In this document: one piece after another, positions 61,393 through 64,000 of the stretch
Position numbering within the stretch: the stretch's first letter is position 1
How the letters are laid out: each line of letters opens with the position of its first letter
Source of the DNA: Talpa occidentalis
Taxonomy: Eukaryota; Chordata; Mammalia; Eulipotyphla; Talpidae
DNA length: 64,000 nt
Assembly (NCBI RefSeq): GCF_014898055.3
Contig: NW_023601212.1
Location: forward strand, 33,840,329-33,904,328
Reading direction: 5' to 3'
Made by a program: the position numbers and the translations under genes
The notes under the pieces: model-generated
The model's database searches: none
Told to the model about the DNA's origin: nothing
The model's input: the letters and a program-made list of their open reading frames with translations, nothing else

Positions 61393-62421
61393 ATGGCTCC
61401 TGGAAGAGCCAGAGGGGAGCGGAGAAGTTCACCCAAGATGTCAGTCAGTCCGAGCAACACAGTGTCCCAACGCATACGACAAATTAGAAAACAGACAGTA
61501 GGGAGTAGAAAAACCACACGCAACCTAAAAACTCCTCAGGAAAGAAGCACACCACAAAAAGAAAACCACTCCCCAGATTGCAACGACAGCAACTTGGAAG
61601 AACTTCTGAGCCTTCCAGAAAGAGAATTTAAAATTGCCATGATTAAAAAAGTGATAGATCAGAAGAAGGAAATTGAGTCCCTAAAGAGGGAAGTAAGAGA
61701 AATGCAGGAGATCAAAGAATTAATGGAGGAACTAAAGAACTCTGGGAAAAGCAATGAAAGCAGAATAGATGAAATGGAAGAACGAATAAGTAATCTTGAA
61801 GACACAGAAATAAAAAGAACCAAAACAGAAAAGGAAAGAGAAGTACGAAGGAAAAAGAATGAAGAAAGACTTCGGGAACTATCTGACTCCATGAGGAAAG
61901 GAAATATAAGAGTTATAGGAATTCCAGAAGGAGAGGAGAGAGATGTAGGAACAGAGAAAATATTCATGGATATAATTGAAGAGAACTTCCCAAATGAGAA
62001 GAAGGAGCTGAAAATTGATATACAAGAAGCAAGAAGAACACCAAACTTCCACGACGAAAGGAAAAACACAGCAAGACACATAATAGTAAAGCTCCCAAGA
62101 ATCCAGGACAAGGAAAAAATAATGAAGCTGACAAGAGGGAAGAAACAGATAACATTCAAAGGAAAACCAATCAGGCTGACATCAGACTTCTCTGAAGAAA
62201 CACTACGGGCAAGGAGAGAGTGGAGGGACATAGTCAACAGACTCCAAGAAAACAGATGCCAACCAAGAATACTCTATCCCGCAAAGCTCTCTTTCCTCCA
62301 TGAAGAAAGAATATGGACCTTCCCAGACAAAGAGAAACTCCGGAATTTCATTGCGACTAAACCCCCACTCCAAAAAATACTACAAGGAATCCTAAAGCCA
62401 GAACCTCAGAGGGACGAATAA
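61393..62421 (+). CDS. L1 ORF1p (nucleic-acid chaperone)
   Basis: 342 residues, close to the ~338 of primate ORF1p, uninterrupted. The start MAPGRARG has G at -3 and G at +4. In order there is a basic, Ser/Arg-rich N-terminus (1-60) and a charged coiled coil (about 66-165, rich in Glu/Lys/Leu heptads such as EIESLKREVREMQEI). An RRM starts near 171 with NIRVIGIPEG, and the C-terminal domain contains RHIIVKLPR (228), FKGKPIRLTSDFS (255) and ARREW (273). Family knowledge: ORF1p trimerises through the coiled coil, coats L1 RNA and is required for retrotransposition. It is followed by ORF2 after a short A-rich spacer. A later start at Met16 is possible but less conventional. Confidence 0.96.
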   Translation: MAPGRARGERRSSPKMSVSPSNTVSQRIRQIRKQTVGSRKTTRNLKTPQERSTPQKENHSPDCNDSNLEELLSLPEREFKIAMIKKVIDQKKEIESLKREVREMQEIKELMEELKNSGKSNESRIDEMEERISNLEDTEIKRTKTEKEREVRRKKNEERLRELSDSMRKGNIRVIGIPEGEERDVGTEKIFMDIIEENFPNEKKELKIDIQEARRTPNFHDERKNTARHIIVKLPRIQDKEKIMKLTRGKKQITFKGKPIRLTSDFSEETLRARREWRDIVNRLQENRCQPRILYPAKLSFLHEERIWTFPDKEKLRNFIATKPPLQKILQGILKPEPQRDE

Positions 62422-62495
62422 CAACGAAAGAAGACCAAAAAAAAAAAAAGTTATTAAAAGAATAAATAAATAAAATCAAAGGAAAGACAAACATA
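62422..62495 (+). other. ORF1-ORF2 spacer of the L1
   Basis: 74 bp, A-rich with an A13 run and (aaat)n. ORF2 of L1 is normally translated by rare reinitiation. No ribosome entry structure is obvious here. Confidence 0.8.
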
Positions 62496-64000
62496 ATGGC
62501 AAATACAGATGCTAACATATCAATATTAACTCTAAATGTAAATGGACTAAACTCTTCAATAAAAAGACACAGAGTTGCAGCCTGGATTAAGAAACAAAAC
62601 CCAACCTTTTGCTGTCTCCAGGAAACACATTTAGCTACAAAAGATAAAAATAGGCTCAAAGTCAAAGGATGGAAAACAATCCTACAAGCAAATGGGCCAA
62701 AAAAGAAAGCAGGAACAGCTATACTTATATCAGATAAAACAGACTTCAAACTCAAAAAAATAAAAAGAGACCCCAAGGGTCACTACATTATGATTAAGGG
62801 GACAATACTTCAAGAAGAAATAACACTCATTAACATATACTCACCAAACGAAAGAGCACCAAAATATATCAGACAACTGTTGTCCTCTCTGAAAACGGAC
62901 ATCAGAGAAAACACATATGTAGTGGGAGACTTCAACACACCACTATCAACAATGGATAGATCAACAAGACAAAAAATAAGTAAAGAAACTAAAGCTCTAA
63001 ATAAGGACCTAGAGCATTTGGGCTTAACAGACATCTATAGAACACTAAACCCAAAAAAAACGGAGTACACATTTTTCTCAAGCGCACACGGATCATTCTC
63101 CAGGATCGATCACATACTGGGGCACAAGACAAACATCAACAGATACACCAAGATTGAAATCATACCAACCATCTTTTCTGACCACGAAGGCATCAAACTA
63201 GAAATAAATCATAAAAACAAGGCAAGGAACTATCCTACCTCATGGAGATTAAAAGCCACACTACTGGAAGACCACTGGACTAACGAGGAGATCAAAGAAG
63301 AAATTAAAAAATTCTTTGAATTGAATGACAAGGAGGACACCAATATCCTAAATGTATGGGATGCAGCAAAAGCAGTAATAAGAGGAAAATATATAGCAAT
63401 AGAAGCTCACATCAAAAAACAAGAAAGAACTCAAAGAAACAACCTAATCTCGAAGCTCAAAGATCTAGAAAAAGAACAACAAAAAAACCCCAGTAGAAGA
63501 AAAGAAATAATAAAAACCAAAGCAGAAATAAATGAAATTGAAACTAAAAAAACAATCCAAAAGATCAATGAAACCAAGAGCTGGTTCTTTGAAAAAATCA
63601 ATAAAATAGACAAACCCCTAGCCAGGCTCACAAAGGAAAAAAGGGAGAAAGCACAAATACACAGGATCATCAATGAAACAGGAGAAATCACAACGGACAC
63701 AGCAGAAATCAAAAGAATAATCAGTAACTACTATGAACAGTTATATGGAAACAAGTTCAACAATCTAGAGGAGATGGACAAATTCCTACAACTCTACAAT
63801 CACCCAAAGCTAGATAAAGAAGAAATAGAACACCTAAACAGACCAATTACAAGCAGCGAAATTGAAATGGTAATTAAAAACCTCCCCAAAAACAAAAGCC
63901 CAGGACCTGATGGATTTACAAATGAATTCTACCAAACATTCAGAGACGAATTAGTGCCTATCCTTCACAAACTCTTCCAAAAAATTGAGAAGGAAGGGAC
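62496..64000 (+). CDS. L1 ORF2p, partial (endonuclease domain; RT domain beyond edge)
   Basis: Starts ATG GCA AAT ACA at 62496 and stays open for 501 complete codons, ending mid-codon at the edge. The apurinic/apyrimidinic-like endonuclease (1-240) has every catalytic residue at the same position as in human ORF2p: N14, E43 (QETH), Y115, D145 and N147 (GDFN), T192, D205, and S228/D229/H230 (SDH at 63177-63185). The linker then runs through [12 protein letters not shown] and RPIT to SPGPDGF, the start of the reverse transcriptase. The FADD motif lies beyond the window. Compared with the 49 kb copy it has a 6-bp in-frame loss near residue 329 (KNPSRRK against KKPKTSRRK), which looks harmless. 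By family knowledge ORF2p nicks target DNA and primes reverse transcription there. Confidence 0.96.
   Translation, partial: MANTDANISILTLNVNGLNSSIKRHRVAAWIKKQNPTFCCLQETHLATKDKNRLKVKGWKTILQANGPKKKAGTAILISDKTDFKLKKIKRDPKGHYIMIKGTILQEEITLINIYSPNERAPKYIRQLLSSLKTDIRENTYVVGDFNTPLSTMDRSTRQKISKETKALNKDLEHLGLTDIYRTLNPKKTEYTFFSSAHGSFSRIDHILGHKTNINRYTKIEIIPTIFSDHEGIKLEINHKNKARNYPTSWRLKATLLEDHWTNEEIKEEIKKFFELNDKEDTNILNVWDAAKAVIRGKYIAIEAHIKKQERTQRNNLISKLKDLEKEQQKNPSRRKEIIKTKAEINEIETKKTIQKINETKSWFFEKINKIDKPLARLTKEKREKAQIHRIINETGEITTDTAEIKRIISNYYEQLYGNKFNNLEEMDKFLQLYNHPKLDKEEIEHLNRPITSSEIEMVIKNLPKNKSPGPDGFTNEFYQTFRDELVPILHKLFQKIEKEG

Larger units (their letters stand above)
60177..64000 (+). mobile_element. 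Full-length, apparently intact sense L1 (cut by window edge)
   Basis: It has a complete 5' end (ggggg, then tggagcaacatggtggcgag), a 1216-bp GC-rich 5'UTR, an intact ORF1, a 74-bp spacer and an ORF2 open to the last base. The mRNA would encode the ORF1p RNA chaperone and ORF2p endonuclease/reverse transcriptase needed for its own copying. No stop or frameshift is seen in the 1,029-bp ORF1 or in the 501 visible ORF2 codons. It lies in the same orientation as GUCY1A2. The 3' part, tail and downstream target copy are outside the window, so full competence cannot be judged. Confidence 0.93.

Noticed and set aside
61659..62237. 192-codon antisense frame opposite L1 ORF1
   Set aside because: Shadow of the AG-rich coding strand of ORF1; low-complexity Ser/Leu/Phe composition.

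Overview
The window is AT-rich, intron-scale mammalian DNA. One short host coding exon stands out at 11326-11469 on the + strand. Its 48-codon translation reads as part of the cyclase domain of the soluble guanylate cyclase alpha-2 subunit (GUCY1A2), with an AG acceptor before it and a GT donor after it. No other exon of that gene was found, so nearly all of the window is the two introns around this exon, about 11 kb upstream and more than 52 kb downstream.

Almost everything else that can be recognised is retrotransposon. Fourteen tRNA-derived SINEs carry A-box and B-box promoter remnants and A/AATA tails, and most have clear target-site duplications. There are several generations of LINE-1, old MIR, L2 and L1M relics, one MaLR-like solitary LTR and one hAT-Charlie-like relic. 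This mix (active L1, a lineage-specific tRNA SINE, no Alu, no B1/B2) fits a laurasiatherian mammal. The SINE head (GGCCTCCCCGGTGGCGCAGC) makes me lean towards a bat, possibly a rhinolophoid, but I cannot verify the species here.

Layout. 215-3555: an old antisense L1M with a SINE and two 5'-inverted L1s nested in it. 3556-11325: mostly unique intron, with an exact 117-bp repeat pair at 4124 and 4979. 11326-11469: exon. 11470-30600: intron with scattered SINEs, MIRs and an LTR. 29950-34720: antisense L1 fragments, including a nested block with a 468-bp unexplained insert. 34720-48965: intron with old repeats and microsatellites. 48966-52422: a 5'-truncated sense L1 with a broken ORF2. 56827-57847: a young 5'-inverted L1. 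60177-64000: the 5' two thirds of what looks like a full-length, intact sense L1, with a GC-rich 5'UTR, a complete 342-residue ORF1 and an ORF2 open for 501 codons to the window edge with every endonuclease catalytic residue in place.

The most interesting items are that potentially active L1, the exact 117-bp repeat, a pair of SINEs sharing a unique 3' tail (a source-locus signature), three twin-primed L1 insertions, and an unexplained insert at 34240-34707. I found no evidence of a new multi-gene system.
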